The notes under the pieces: model-generated
Told to the model about the DNA's origin: nothing
Database searches by the model: none
Seen by the model: only the letters and a program-made list of their open reading frames with translations
Made by a program: the position numbers and the translations under genes
In this document: one piece after another, positions 15,032-22,676 of the stretch
Layout of the letters: the number at the start of each line of letters is the position of its first letter
How positions within the stretch are numbered: position 1 is the first letter of the stretch
NCBI RefSeq assembly: GCF_023715895.1
Contig: NZ_JAMBOO010000033.1
Location: 1 to 45,146 of the forward strand
Direction: 5' to 3'
Origin: Domibacillus indicus
GTDB lineage: Bacteria > Bacillota > Bacilli > Bacillales > Domibacillaceae
Length of the DNA: 45,146 nucleotides

Positions 15032-15520
15032 TTACATGGATTGTTTTGCGTGAACAGATTCGCCAAGAACAACTGTGACGGTCTTTTCTGCTGGTTTTCT
15101 TTTAAATAACTGCCTGACACTATTATTCTTCTCTCCTTTAGCCGTACGCTGGATATTGCGCTTTTTATGTGTTGCCCGGGAAATAAAATGAATGGTGTTC
15201 AATACTAAAGCGCCTGTGCCAAGAAGAATCATAGAAATTTTCATCATGCCAGCAGCGGAGAAGAAAGTTTCAAATGTCCAGATTTCATAGATCCAGGCTC
15301 CAGCCGTCTGCACTAAAAACAGGGACAGGGCGAGAAGCAGTAATGACGTTCTTTTTTTGCTTCCTGTACGACGCAAGACCGCTACCATATATACGATTCC
15401 CAGCATAACTGTGATAATCAAAAGGGCTTTGGAAGAGGGAATATACCATTCTTGGTACATTCCAATGAATCCGGTCACTCCTGCGGCAACAATAACAAAT
15501 AAAAAAGCCGCTTGCTTCAT
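15032..15520 (-). CDS. Membrane anchor of the coupling protein
   Basis: A 162-residue protein with four hydrophobic segments (about residues 3-22, 32-50, 60-78 and 92-112), followed by a basic cytoplasmic stretch and VTVVLGESVHAKQSM. VirD4/TraG proteins start with such membrane helices and lead into the ATPase. The following gene begins, in the same reading frame, with the GLPI..FTHMLVVGP stretch that normally follows. I therefore read 15520-13316 as one coupling-protein gene interrupted by a single in-frame TAA. The start ATG overlaps the previous stop (ATGA), a sign of translational coupling. Confidence 0.7.
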   Translation of the reverse strand: MKQAAFLFVIVAAGVTGFIGMYQEWYIPSSKALLIITVMLGIVYMVAVLRRTGSKKRTSLLLLALSLFLVQTAGAWIYEIWTFETFFSAAGMMKISMILLGTGALVLNTIHFISRATHKKRNIQRTAKGEKNNSVRQLFKRKPAEKTVTVVLGESVHAKQSM

Positions 15521-15708
15521 TCACGGTTCATGCGCAGTTTACGCTTTTCCACTTCTATGACAAAGATCAATTCGTCTTTCATGATCTCTTTCATGAGTCC
15601 GTACATTCTTCTCTGAGATGTGCGCGGCATAACAGAAATTTCATCATGCAGCAGATGGCCATTGTCAATCAGCCCGGTAATGGTCTGAAATTCAGGTAGC
15701 AAGCTCAT
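15517..15708 (-). CDS. Small unidentified transfer-operon protein (63 aa)
   Basis: It is linked to both neighbours by 4-base ATGA overlaps, which strongly supports translation. The product is soluble, has a basic C terminus (VEKRKLRMNRE) and two predicted helices. No family recognised. Its position between the replication-relaxation protein and the coupling protein suggests an accessory role in DNA processing or docking. Confidence 0.65.
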   Translation of the reverse strand: MSLLPEFQTITGLIDNGHLLHDEISVMPRTSQRRMYGLMKEIMKDELIFVIEVEKRKLRMNRE

Positions 15709-16733
15709 ATACTCATTCCTTTCTGTGATGTAATCGTCCCGTCGGCTTGGATTTCACTTGGATGAACCTCTTCGTAGTCAAGATGGTGAACGTCCTTGAG
15801 CAGTTCCTGGTGAAACTCCTTCATATGTGTCAGTATCAAAATTCGCCTCTGATCCCGATCAAACGCTTCTTTCCGGTATCGCTTCAGGCTGTAAATCTTC
15901 ATCAAATCTGTATCAAGCAGGCTGACCAGATACTTTTCTTCTCCATCGTGATGCACAATCCGGTCAAATGATGAATAAAGCGGCGGTTTTTCGGAAAGCG
16001 GTGTGATGTTATGCGCTGATAGTACACCCAGCATATGTTGTTCATTGGCCATAAACTGAAGATACGTTTTGCCGAATGTGTACGGCATGACTTTTAGCGA
16101 GCCGCCCGTAACCACTTCTTTCCCCGGGATTGCTGCTTCTGCAACAAAATCACTGAAGGAAGCCTGTCCTTTCGTGAAAATGATAAAGTTGTGCATGGCG
16201 GATTCTTTGATTTCTCTCACCACTTTCATGATGTATTTAGGAAGCGAGCGGCTCATGAAAATATAAAAGCCATACTCTATTCCTTCAGAGCTGGTAAGAG
16301 ATCCGTGAATATTGTTTCCCCGGTTAAGACCGTACATAGATTTAATTTCCCTGCTGTCCCGCATTGTCCATCCAAAAGGTGCAAGGTCAATCATTAGATC
16401 GTTTGCCGAAAGCAAATAAGGCAAAAAACGGCGGGTTACTCGTAACTCCTCCGCTTTTTGCTCTGCTGTAATCCCCTGCTTTTTAATAAGAGAGATGCCG
16501 CCTTCTGTTAATGAATGATATGCGCCGACCTTTCTGCCTTTTTCCGAAAGAATAGGAAGCGATTTAATCCAATTCGAATTTCTCATAATGTGCGTTTTCT
16601 TATGCGCGTATTGGGAAGTCATCTGAAAATGGCGCATCAACTGCTGTGTGCTGAGCGCGCGGTATTGATAAAGCATGTGCAGCATTTCTATATCCCGCGG
16701 CTGAACTCTCTTCACCACCTGCTTTTCTTTCAT
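15705..16733 (-). CDS. Replication-relaxation family protein, putative DNA-processing protein
   Basis: The 342-residue product matches the replication-relaxation family found on many Gram-positive plasmids. It opens with a winged-helix domain (about 10-75, with RDIEMLHMLYQYRALSTQQL), followed by YHSLTEGGISLIKKQG and a mixed alpha/beta region. Members are thought to take part in plasmid replication or DNA relaxation at transfer, but no reaction has been proven to my knowledge. No classic MOB relaxase is seen in this window, so this gene is the best candidate for working at the oriT-like inverted repeat only 36 bases upstream. The site GGGGGAAG precedes ATG 16733. Confidence 0.75.
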   Translation of the reverse strand: MKEKQVVKRVQPRDIEMLHMLYQYRALSTQQLMRHFQMTSQYAHKKTHIMRNSNWIKSLPILSEKGRKVGAYHSLTEGGISLIKKQGITAEQKAEELRVTRRFLPYLLSANDLMIDLAPFGWTMRDSREIKSMYGLNRGNNIHGSLTSSEGIEYGFYIFMSRSLPKYIMKVVREIKESAMHNFIIFTKGQASFSDFVAEAAIPGKEVVTGGSLKVMPYTFGKTYLQFMANEQHMLGVLSAHNITPLSEKPPLYSSFDRIVHHDGEEKYLVSLLDTDLMKIYSLKRYRKEAFDRDQRRILILTHMKEFHQELLKDVHHLDYEEVHPSEIQADGTITSQKGMSI

Positions 16734-16768
16734 TTTCTTCCCCCTTTTTTTGTGCTGGGCTGGGATTG

Positions 16769-16813
16769 TCTAGTCGAACCAATTCTCCATACTTCCGAAT
16801 TGATTCAACTAGA
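16769..16813. other. Candidate oriT inverted repeat
   Basis: Arms of 17 bases (TCTAGTCGAACCAATTC and GAATTGATTCAACTAGA) match at 15 positions around an 11-base spacer. It lies directly upstream of the replication-relaxation gene inside the transfer block, the usual position of an origin of transfer. No nic consensus is recognised. Confidence 0.4.
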
Positions 16814-16884
16814 CCTCTTCTTTTGCACCAATACGGTAGAAAGGGCTCAAAACACGATTGTATCCAGTGTTTCCTGCTTTTTTT

Positions 16885-17048
16885 CGGGTAAGATCTTGAC
16901 CTTTTCGATCTTTCTTTTTGAACCTCTATGTTACAGAGGCATCCGAAGACTTTTTCGGGTAAGAATGGGCAGGTAAGGTCTGGCTGTCTCTTTTTCGCCC
17001 GCTGTTCTTACCCGGAATCTCGCTTCACTTATATCGCAGATCTTACCC
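16885..17048. repeat. GGGTAAGA repeat cluster
   Basis: CGGGTAAGATCTT (16885), CGGGTAAGAATGG (16956) and AGGTAAGGTC (16971) face two inverted copies, TTCTTACCCGG (17005) and GATCTTACCC (17039). A small hairpin CCTCT/AGAGG lies at 16923-16939. Such clusters next to oriT often bind an accessory or regulatory protein; this is inference. Confidence 0.5.
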
Positions 17049-17052
17049 ATTT

Positions 17053-17748
17053 TCAGTTCCAAATCCGCCGGTATTCTTCTGTCGTTTCATCAGAAATTTG
17101 TTTAGCCTCCTCTTTATCTCTTTTTTGTTTCTCGTATGCATTCTCTTCAAAAATAGCTGTTTTTAACGAACGGTCCGGCTTCATAATTTCATAACGATGA
17201 TAAGTCTCCATATACGCAAGAAAATTCGCAAAGTTATCTCGGTCTAACACATACATCTGCACATGATTGCCATATGGATCATGAAACCCTTCCTCCATGA
17301 TGGCTACCTCTCGCCAGCTGTCATCTTGTATGAGCCCGGTCTGGCGAACGGCATCTAATAAGAATTTACGGTTTCGGTTGTCCAGATCTCGGATAATCCG
17401 ATCTTTAAAGTAATGAACGATAAAAATCGCCGCTTTATCAAATGTATCTTCCAAAGGGAGCTGCCCACACGCCTCGAAAGTGGCCTTGAAGTAATAGTGC
17501 CGGATAGCGGCTCGATACTTTCCGTCCTGCTGGTAAAGCGGGAGCTGCCCTTCATAAGCAAATTGATAAACAGGGTAGCCATTAACTCTAAGCGTTTGTG
17601 CTTTAGCACCAGGGAAAACTGTAGAGACAGGCGGAAGCAGCACATTGTCATCCAGTTCCAGTACCCGTTCCATTACATCACTCTTCAGCATTTCCATGTA
17701 CCGCAGCAGCTCCTTTAAGTTCTCGACTTTCTCTTTTATGACACTCAC
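17053..17748 (-). CDS. RusA-like (Holliday-junction resolvase-like) protein
   Basis: The central part reads FKDRIIRDLDNRNRKFLLDA, then GLIQDDSWREVAI. This has the RusA pattern of conserved aspartates: D.DN..K..LDA, then I.DD. RusA enzymes bind Mg2+ through these residues and cut four-way DNA junctions. N-terminal (1-90) and C-terminal (190-231, very charged) parts are extra compared with the ~120-aa RusA core. The start is uncertain: GTG 17748 overlaps the strong AGGAGG site, and other in-frame possibilities are ATA eight bases after that site or ATG at residue 18. It could help resolve plasmid DNA after transfer or replication. Confidence 0.55.
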   Translation of the reverse strand: MSVIKEKVENLKELLRYMEMLKSDVMERVLELDDNVLLPPVSTVFPGAKAQTLRVNGYPVYQFAYEGQLPLYQQDGKYRAAIRHYYFKATFEACGQLPLEDTFDKAAIFIVHYFKDRIIRDLDNRNRKFLLDAVRQTGLIQDDSWREVAIMEEGFHDPYGNHVQMYVLDRDNFANFLAYMETYHRYEIMKPDRSLKTAIFEENAYEKQKRDKEEAKQISDETTEEYRRIWN

Positions 17749-17754
17749 CTCCTT

Positions 17755-17935
17755 TCATGACGTTAAACGGGCCCTCGTGACTGAAAGAATAAAGGATTCC
17801 AAATTAACGTCAGACATCAATTTTGCTCACACGCCGAAAGCCAATTACGTCTGACGTACCTATATGAAAACCTGTGTGAATAAAGGTTTGCTAGGGTAAT
17901 CATGTCAGACGTCCAAAAATTTTGTGTCCGACGTT
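17755..17935. repeat. TCAGACGT motif cluster
   Basis: TGACGTTAA (17758), TTAACGTCAGAC (17801), ACGTCTGACGT (17848), TGTCAGACGT (17904) and GTCCGACGTTT (17927) share a TGACGT/ACGTCA core in both directions. It lies between the RusA-like and cell-wall hydrolase genes and overlaps a small possible gene. Probably a protein-binding region. Confidence 0.4.
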
Positions 17936-17999
17936 TTATGGATAATCCTTGCTGTATCAGCTTTTGTTTGTCTTCCAGCGTCATGAAGCAGTTACTCAT
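17817..17999 (-). CDS. Possible small HTH-like protein (60 aa)
   Basis: ATG 17999 overlaps the stop of the cell-wall hydrolase gene by eight bases, as in translationally coupled genes. The product has LEDKQKLIQQGLSIKRR and FWTSDMITLANLYSHRFSYR, the second vaguely like a Myb/HTH helix pair. It lies across the TCAGACGT repeats, so coding is uncertain; the frame could be open by chance. Confidence 0.35.
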   Translation of the reverse strand: MSNCFMTLEDKQKLIQQGLSIKRRTQNFWTSDMITLANLYSHRFSYRYVRRNWLSACEQN

Positions 18000-19062
18000 T
18001 TACTTTTGGCGAGAAATCTTTTACATAGCCCATAGGATCAACCGCTTCTCCGTTTATCCTCACTTCAAAATGAAGGTGCACACCATAGGAATGTCCCGTG
18101 TTGCCCATAGTTCCGATTTGCTGGCCGGCTTCAACAGTGGTGCCGGCCGGGATGCCTTTTTTGCTTAAGTGCCCATAGCGGGTTGTGATCCCCTTTCCAT
18201 GATCAATAATGACTAAGTAGCCGTACCCGCTTCCTTTTAGTGCACCATTCAACTCACTGACAATCACTTTGCCGGGCATAAAAGCTACAATCGGCTTGTC
18301 CAAATCGTTTCCCCCTGCAATGTCAATGCCGGCATGAAGCTTCCCCCACCGCTGGCCGTAAAGAGACGTCACGTTTTTGGTGTGGGGAACCGGCCAGGCT
18401 ATATCTCCTTTTACTTCAACGGCTCCTGCGCTTACTTCAGTCACCCCGCCTGTATAGCTTTCAAAGAAACCCATAACATCTGCGACATATTTCTGGCTGT
18501 GGTTGTACGTAAAGACAGCTTTTCTCGGATCGGTTTTTGCACCCGACGCTGCCAGGTAGTGCGCTGTAGCATGAAGCGCATCATCAATGTTCATCGGATC
18601 CGCCACTCCGTCTCCATTGCCGTCTACTCCGTAACCGCCGTATTTCTTAATCTGGCTTACATCGAGCATGGTGCCTTTATCGATATTCCCTCGCCCAAGG
18701 CCTGAACAGGTTGGATGGCTCCAGCCTGTCCAGGTACATGGCATGAACTGCGTCGGGCCAATGGCGCCCGCGTAACTTTCCGACAGGTTGGAGCTAAAAT
18801 GGGTTTCCACCCGGTGAATGGCGGCTAAAAGGGTCCAAGGCACGCCGTATGCTTCTCCTGCTTTCTGATAATGTTCTATAAACTGCTTAGGTACTTCATT
18901 TTCCCCCAGCTGGCTGAGCTGAACGGTCCCCGTCGTTCCCGTGAATTCAGTGGTTTCTTCTTGTACGTTTGTGATTAGGATAAGCGCAAAAATAAGCACC
19001 CCGATGACTGTTATGATCGGTGCGCTAAGGATCAAAGGAATAATAAGCAGCCATTTTTTCAC
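17992..19062 (-). CDS. Bifunctional cell-wall hydrolase (SLT + M23) of the conjugation system
   Basis: The 356-residue product has an N-terminal membrane anchor (about 5-30). A lytic-transglycosylase domain (about 65-205) follows, with AAIHRVETHFSSN carrying the catalytic Glu, then GAIGPTQFMP and ALHATAHYLA. A C-terminal M23 peptidase domain (about 235-350) carries the zinc motifs HAGIDIA and HLHFEV. It is the VirB1/CwlT-type enzyme that opens peptidoglycan for the mating channel. CwlT of ICEBs1 pairs a muramidase with a P60 peptidase, so the M23 partner is a different design. The start is set at GTG 19062, eight bases after GGGAGG; the ATG at 19089 lies before that site. Confidence 0.9.
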   Translation of the reverse strand: MKKWLLIIPLILSAPIITVIGVLIFALILITNVQEETTEFTGTTGTVQLSQLGENEVPKQFIEHYQKAGEAYGVPWTLLAAIHRVETHFSSNLSESYAGAIGPTQFMPCTWTGWSHPTCSGLGRGNIDKGTMLDVSQIKKYGGYGVDGNGDGVADPMNIDDALHATAHYLAASGAKTDPRKAVFTYNHSQKYVADVMGFFESYTGGVTEVSAGAVEVKGDIAWPVPHTKNVTSLYGQRWGKLHAGIDIAGGNDLDKPIVAFMPGKVIVSELNGALKGSGYGYLVIIDHGKGITTRYGHLSKKGIPAGTTVEAGQQIGTMGNTGHSYGVHLHFEVRINGEAVDPMGYVKDFSPKVNE

Positions 19063-19088
19063 CTCATCTCCCTCCCGGTAAAGTATCA

Positions 19089-19760
19089 CTACTCAAGGTA
19101 ATTAACCAAAAAATCGACGACCTTATATTCACCTTCCACCTTTTCAAGTTTCAGTTTGTATAGATCCGTTTCTGCTCTTTTCACTCCCTCCGCATCTGTT
19201 ACTACGCCATTTACTTTTGCATTCCATGTCATCACTTCAGCCGCTGGCGCAAACGGTTCAATAGTTTCCAGTGAAACCAGCTCTCTTTCTACCGTCATAG
19301 AAGTGGGCCGCTCTGGACTTTCCATTAACAGTTCATAGAGATCCCTACTGACAGTGCTTTTGCTGTTTCGGATATTTTGAAGCGGATCTTTTCCATCGTA
19401 AGGATAAAAATCTGTAATAAATTTTTCAGCCACGGCTTTGGACTCGGCTATTTCTTCTTTTGAGAAAAACTCTTCAAGCGGCGGCGGCTGTTCTGATTCA
19501 TTAACAGGTGTTGGAGGGATTTCCCCCATATCGCCGTAATCGTCCGCATAGTACTGCTCTATCGTTTCCGGTTCGGCTTTGCTGTCATGGCTTATGGCTT
19601 CCTTATTTTCTTGTTGCCTGTTCACTTCTGTTTCAGCAGGCGGCGGCTGGCCGTCCTGTTTTTCTCCTGTAAAAAAGCCCAACACTAATAGCGCAATGGC
19701 TACACCCATCACGCTGTTTACAATCCACTGTTTAATGTGACTGTCTAGTTGCTGAAACAC
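19089..19760 (-). CDS. Membrane-anchored VirB8/NTF2-like transfer protein
   Basis: A 223-aa protein with one membrane helix (about residues 12-31), a Pro/Glu-rich linker (about 38-95) and a C-terminal domain (about 100-223). The domain has the alpha+beta pattern of NTF2-like/VirB8-like domains (AEKFITDFYPYDGKDPLQ, then strands ending YKVVDFLVNYLE). It is similar in plan to the TcpC-like protein encoded at 26013-27017. GTG 19760 directly follows the stop of the virB6-like gene, with GGA upstream. It probably sits outside the membrane as part of the channel scaffold; the family assignment is by pattern only. Confidence 0.6.
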   Translation of the reverse strand: MFQQLDSHIKQWIVNSVMGVAIALLVLGFFTGEKQDGQPPPAETEVNRQQENKEAISHDSKAEPETIEQYYADDYGDMGEIPPTPVNESEQPPPLEEFFSKEEIAESKAVAEKFITDFYPYDGKDPLQNIRNSKSTVSRDLYELLMESPERPTSMTVERELVSLETIEPFAPAAEVMTWNAKVNGVVTDAEGVKRAETDLYKLKLEKVEGEYKVVDFLVNYLE

Positions 19761-19762
19761 GG

Positions 19763-22063
19763 TTACTCATCCTTTTTTGCATCCGTTTTTAGATGGTAAA
19801 GTTCTTCTGCCTGGTCCTCCTGCTCCGTAAGATCATAATCACTGTGTTCGTTGCGTACATCATCTGTCCACTCTCCCGCTTCAACGTTCTCTTTTTGATT
19901 TTCTTCTCTTTCAAGCGGATAAAGGACTGACCTCCCTGCAGGTTCTTCTGTTGGCACATAGGTATTATCATTCACATAGATCTCAGCATCTTTAATATCT
20001 TCTGCAGGTTCTGCATGTTCTTTTCCTTTAAAAGAAGAAGCTGCTTCTTCTTTTGCCTCATTAAGTTCGTTCTGTGCTGGCGGTATGTGATACTGCAGAC
20101 TGGCTAAATTCTCATAAGAACCATCGCTGCCAGCAAAAGAAGCATCTATTGCTGATTCTTTCGGCATTTGGTTGTCATCTGGTTTTTCTACAGGTTCATT
20201 TTGTTGAGGTTCACTCCAATTTGTGTAATCCATCTCTGCAGCCGGCTCATCACGGTGTGCAGGCTGCTCGGTTGGTAGTGAATGATCTTCGTGTTGATTC
20301 GCTTTACCTGTGGGAGAAACTTGTTCTTCAACCGGGACGTCTTGAATAGCCTGCTGTGGATCTGATGCAGGGCGTGGTTCTGGTTCATTTAACTGCCTTT
20401 TTCTTTCGTGTTTCTCCTGCAGGTGTGTGAGAACTTGTATTTGGCCAATACCTGACGTTACAGTCTGTATGCTGCCTTCACCTGTGGCAATTTCGCCGAC
20501 CTTGCTGCCTATGTTTGCACCTGCTGCAATCCCAGTCCCACCTGTCATCACACCGCCGACTACTGCACCTGCTACTGTAGCTGTATTCTGTACGCCTGTT
20601 TTAACGGGCCTGGTGACTGCTTCTTGAAGAGATCCAACTTCAGCCCGTAACGCCTGAAATTCTTTAGAACCTGCGGAAAAGATGTTTTTAATCCGGTTTC
20701 TAAGAAGAAACATAAGCGCCAGCAAAATGAACTGCAGGACGCAGACGATAATATATTCGGATGCTCCGCCAACTGCAATATTGTTCAAACTGTACACAAT
20801 TTCTGATATCGCAAAAACCACAATTGCCCCGAAAGAGACAACAATTTTTAAAACCAGCGGAAGGCCTAGCTCAACAAAATATTTCTTTAACACACCGAAT
20901 TGACCCGGAATCGCCGCAAACAACAATGCAAAGGGTGCGACAGCAGCAATTCCCATAAACCAAAATTGAAATACTAAAAGCAGAAGCGCTAATAAAAAGA
21001 TAGGGATTGAGCATAGTGCATTTACCAGTAAATATAAAGGTGTGAAAACCGCCCGCTCCATTACAGACCCGTAAGTCATCATATTATTACTCTCAGTCCG
21101 TACTTCCTTGTCAGTTACGTAGTCTTGCCTTCCTTGACCTGGAGACAGTGTGAGCAGTTCTTGAATTCTTTCACTACCAATTTCATCTACTTTATCTGTG
21201 CCGTACTGCATAAATAAATATGGACGATCTATAAACAAGGTCCATATATTATCCATCATCTTTTCTCTTAACGTTACCTCTTTGGCGCCATCAGAAGTAT
21301 TGTCTAACTCATCTACAGACGTATCGTTCACAGAGCCAGACAAGACAAGTTGGCTTGCCTCACTAGTAACTTCGTTAATACCTGATAAGAATGCGCTGTA
21401 ATTAGAGAAAAACAATAGCGCAACTGCAAATGTTAGTACCGTTTTCATCATTTCACCGATTGATTCTACAGCTGCACGTTTCCATACATAGAGGTAACAA
21501 GCATACGCAACAGCAAGCACAGCAATAACACCGGCAAAACTTCCGAATAACCCAGATGTTCCTAGCGTAGTCCCTGATATACCAGTAATGTCTAACATTA
21601 GAGCCTGAAGTTTTGCGATCAGCTGATCAATTAAATTAAATTCGTACGCAAGGTTTAAAGTCGAGAGCATGAATTGTGTAAGACGTATATTCAACTGAAA
21701 TAAAAAGTTGTTTACCATATTAACCAATTCATATATTTGACTTATTACTTCATTCTTCAAAGCAGAGCCATTAACAAAACTCCATCCTCTTTGCCACCAA
21801 CTTTTATTTTCTTCAGCCTCCATTTGTTCTTTATCAAGTGGAACAATGTCTAGCAAGTAGTGACTGTTTTCTTTACTCAAACTTCCGTATCGGACTGAAT
21901 ACAATGTTGAGAAAATCCCACTTTCCTCTACCTCAGAGCTGCTTGTGGTTTCTTCTTTTTTCTGTTCATCAGGACTTTCTTCTGCTAATGCTTTTGTAAT
22001 TGGATGGATGGCTATTAGCAAAAACAATAGAAACAAGAAGATTCTTTTCTTAACACAGAACAT
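19763..22063 (-). CDS. VirB6/TrbL-like polytopic channel protein
   Basis: A large protein with an N-terminal signal-like segment (KKRIFLFLLFLLIAIHPITK), an extracellular part with an amphipathic helix region and about six to seven membrane helices between residues ~165 and ~445. A glycine/alanine-rich segment follows (VAGAVVGGVMTGGTGIAAGA), then a long acidic, Pro/Gln-rich cytoplasmic tail. This is the plan of VirB6/TrbL-type proteins in Gram-positive conjugation systems, including an Ala/Gly stretch after the membrane domain. The start is uncertain: an open frame reaches TTG 22096, but that codon lies in the loop of a terminator-like hairpin, so ATG 22063 is used here. Confidence 0.8.
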   Translation of the reverse strand: MFCVKKRIFLFLLFLLIAIHPITKALAEESPDEQKKEETTSSSEVEESGIFSTLYSVRYGSLSKENSHYLLDIVPLDKEQMEAEENKSWWQRGWSFVNGSALKNEVISQIYELVNMVNNFLFQLNIRLTQFMLSTLNLAYEFNLIDQLIAKLQALMLDITGISGTTLGTSGLFGSFAGVIAVLAVAYACYLYVWKRAAVESIGEMMKTVLTFAVALLFFSNYSAFLSGINEVTSEASQLVLSGSVNDTSVDELDNTSDGAKEVTLREKMMDNIWTLFIDRPYLFMQYGTDKVDEIGSERIQELLTLSPGQGRQDYVTDKEVRTESNNMMTYGSVMERAVFTPLYLLVNALCSIPIFLLALLLLVFQFWFMGIAAVAPFALLFAAIPGQFGVLKKYFVELGLPLVLKIVVSFGAIVVFAISEIVYSLNNIAVGGASEYIIVCVLQFILLALMFLLRNRIKNIFSAGSKEFQALRAEVGSLQEAVTRPVKTGVQNTATVAGAVVGGVMTGGTGIAAGANIGSKVGEIATGEGSIQTVTSGIGQIQVLTHLQEKHERKRQLNEPEPRPASDPQQAIQDVPVEEQVSPTGKANQHEDHSLPTEQPAHRDEPAAEMDYTNWSEPQQNEPVEKPDDNQMPKESAIDASFAGSDGSYENLASLQYHIPPAQNELNEAKEEAASSFKGKEHAEPAEDIKDAEIYVNDNTYVPTEEPAGRSVLYPLEREENQKENVEAGEWTDDVRNEHSDYDLTEQEDQAEELYHLKTDAKKDE

Positions 22064-22075
22064 ATTTTTGGCATA

Positions 22076-22114
22076 AAAAATAACCCCTCTTATCAAAATA
22101 AGGAGTTATCTAGC
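22076..22114 (-). terminator. Terminator-like hairpin inside the transfer operon, before virB6
   Basis: On the minus strand ATAACTCC.TTAT pairs with ATAAGAGGGGTTAT (one G-U pair and a two-base bulge), has a TTTG loop, and is followed by TTTTTT. It lies between the lipoprotein gene and the virB6-like gene, where full termination would cut off the downstream half of the operon. Confidence 0.6.
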
Positions 22115-22155
22115 CTCGTCCCTCCCTCCATTAAATCAATTCTTAAAGGAGTTAT

Positions 22156-22662
22156 TTATTCACTTTTTTTGTGTTCATGTACTATAGTGCCGTTTTCCTT
22201 ATCTTCTTCAGATGCGAAGACATCAGCTTTTTCCTCGTTGGAGATTCCCACTGGCTTAGTAATTTTCCATCTGTCCTCACTATCTTTAACCATCTCTATA
22301 TATTCTGTAGTGTTTTCAGAGAGGTCATTATTTGTAAGTTCATACTTCACTCGATAGTAAAGTGTGTTTTCCCCACCGATATCTTCATAGCGTATGATTT
22401 CATAACGGTCTTTCATTTCATCTTCTTTGCCCGGATATAAATGCTCGCCGTCTTTCAATAAACTTGCATTTTCTGCATACTGTATACCTTCATCTGTTAA
22501 AAGTTTTTTCATACGGTCATCGTCTCGTTCTACCTTCGATGCAATATACTCATACGCCACTTTATCCGCTGCTTCAAAATTCTCCTTTTCCCCACATCCC
22601 GCCATCATTAATAAAATCAACAGCATCACACCAACCAGTAACCAGTTTTTCCGTTTTTTCAC
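22156..22662 (-). CDS. Lipoprotein of the transfer operon
   Basis: A 168-aa protein with a classic lipoprotein signal: basic start (MKKRKNW), hydrophobic core and lipobox LMMAGCG, so Cys at about residue 23 is the lipid anchor. The mature part is very acidic, with an NTF2-like look (ADKVAYEYIASKVERDDDRM, then alternating strands). GTG 22662 has GGAGGTG upstream. It lies between VirB4 and the virB6-like gene; a surface or channel-accessory role outside the membrane is likely. No closer family recognised. Confidence 0.75.
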   Translation of the reverse strand: MKKRKNWLLVGVMLLILLMMAGCGEKENFEAADKVAYEYIASKVERDDDRMKKLLTDEGIQYAENASLLKDGEHLYPGKEDEMKDRYEIIRYEDIGGENTLYYRVKYELTNNDLSENTTEYIEMVKDSEDRWKITKPVGISNEEKADVFASEEDKENGTIVHEHKKSE

Positions 22663-22676
22663 ATAAACACCTCCGC

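Noticed and set aside
22101-22139. Twelve-codon leader peptide (MEGGTRLDNSLF) running into the hairpin before virB6, suggesting classic attenuation
   Set aside because: No ribosome-binding site before its ATG and no run of regulatory codons; read-through by an antiterminator is the simpler idea.
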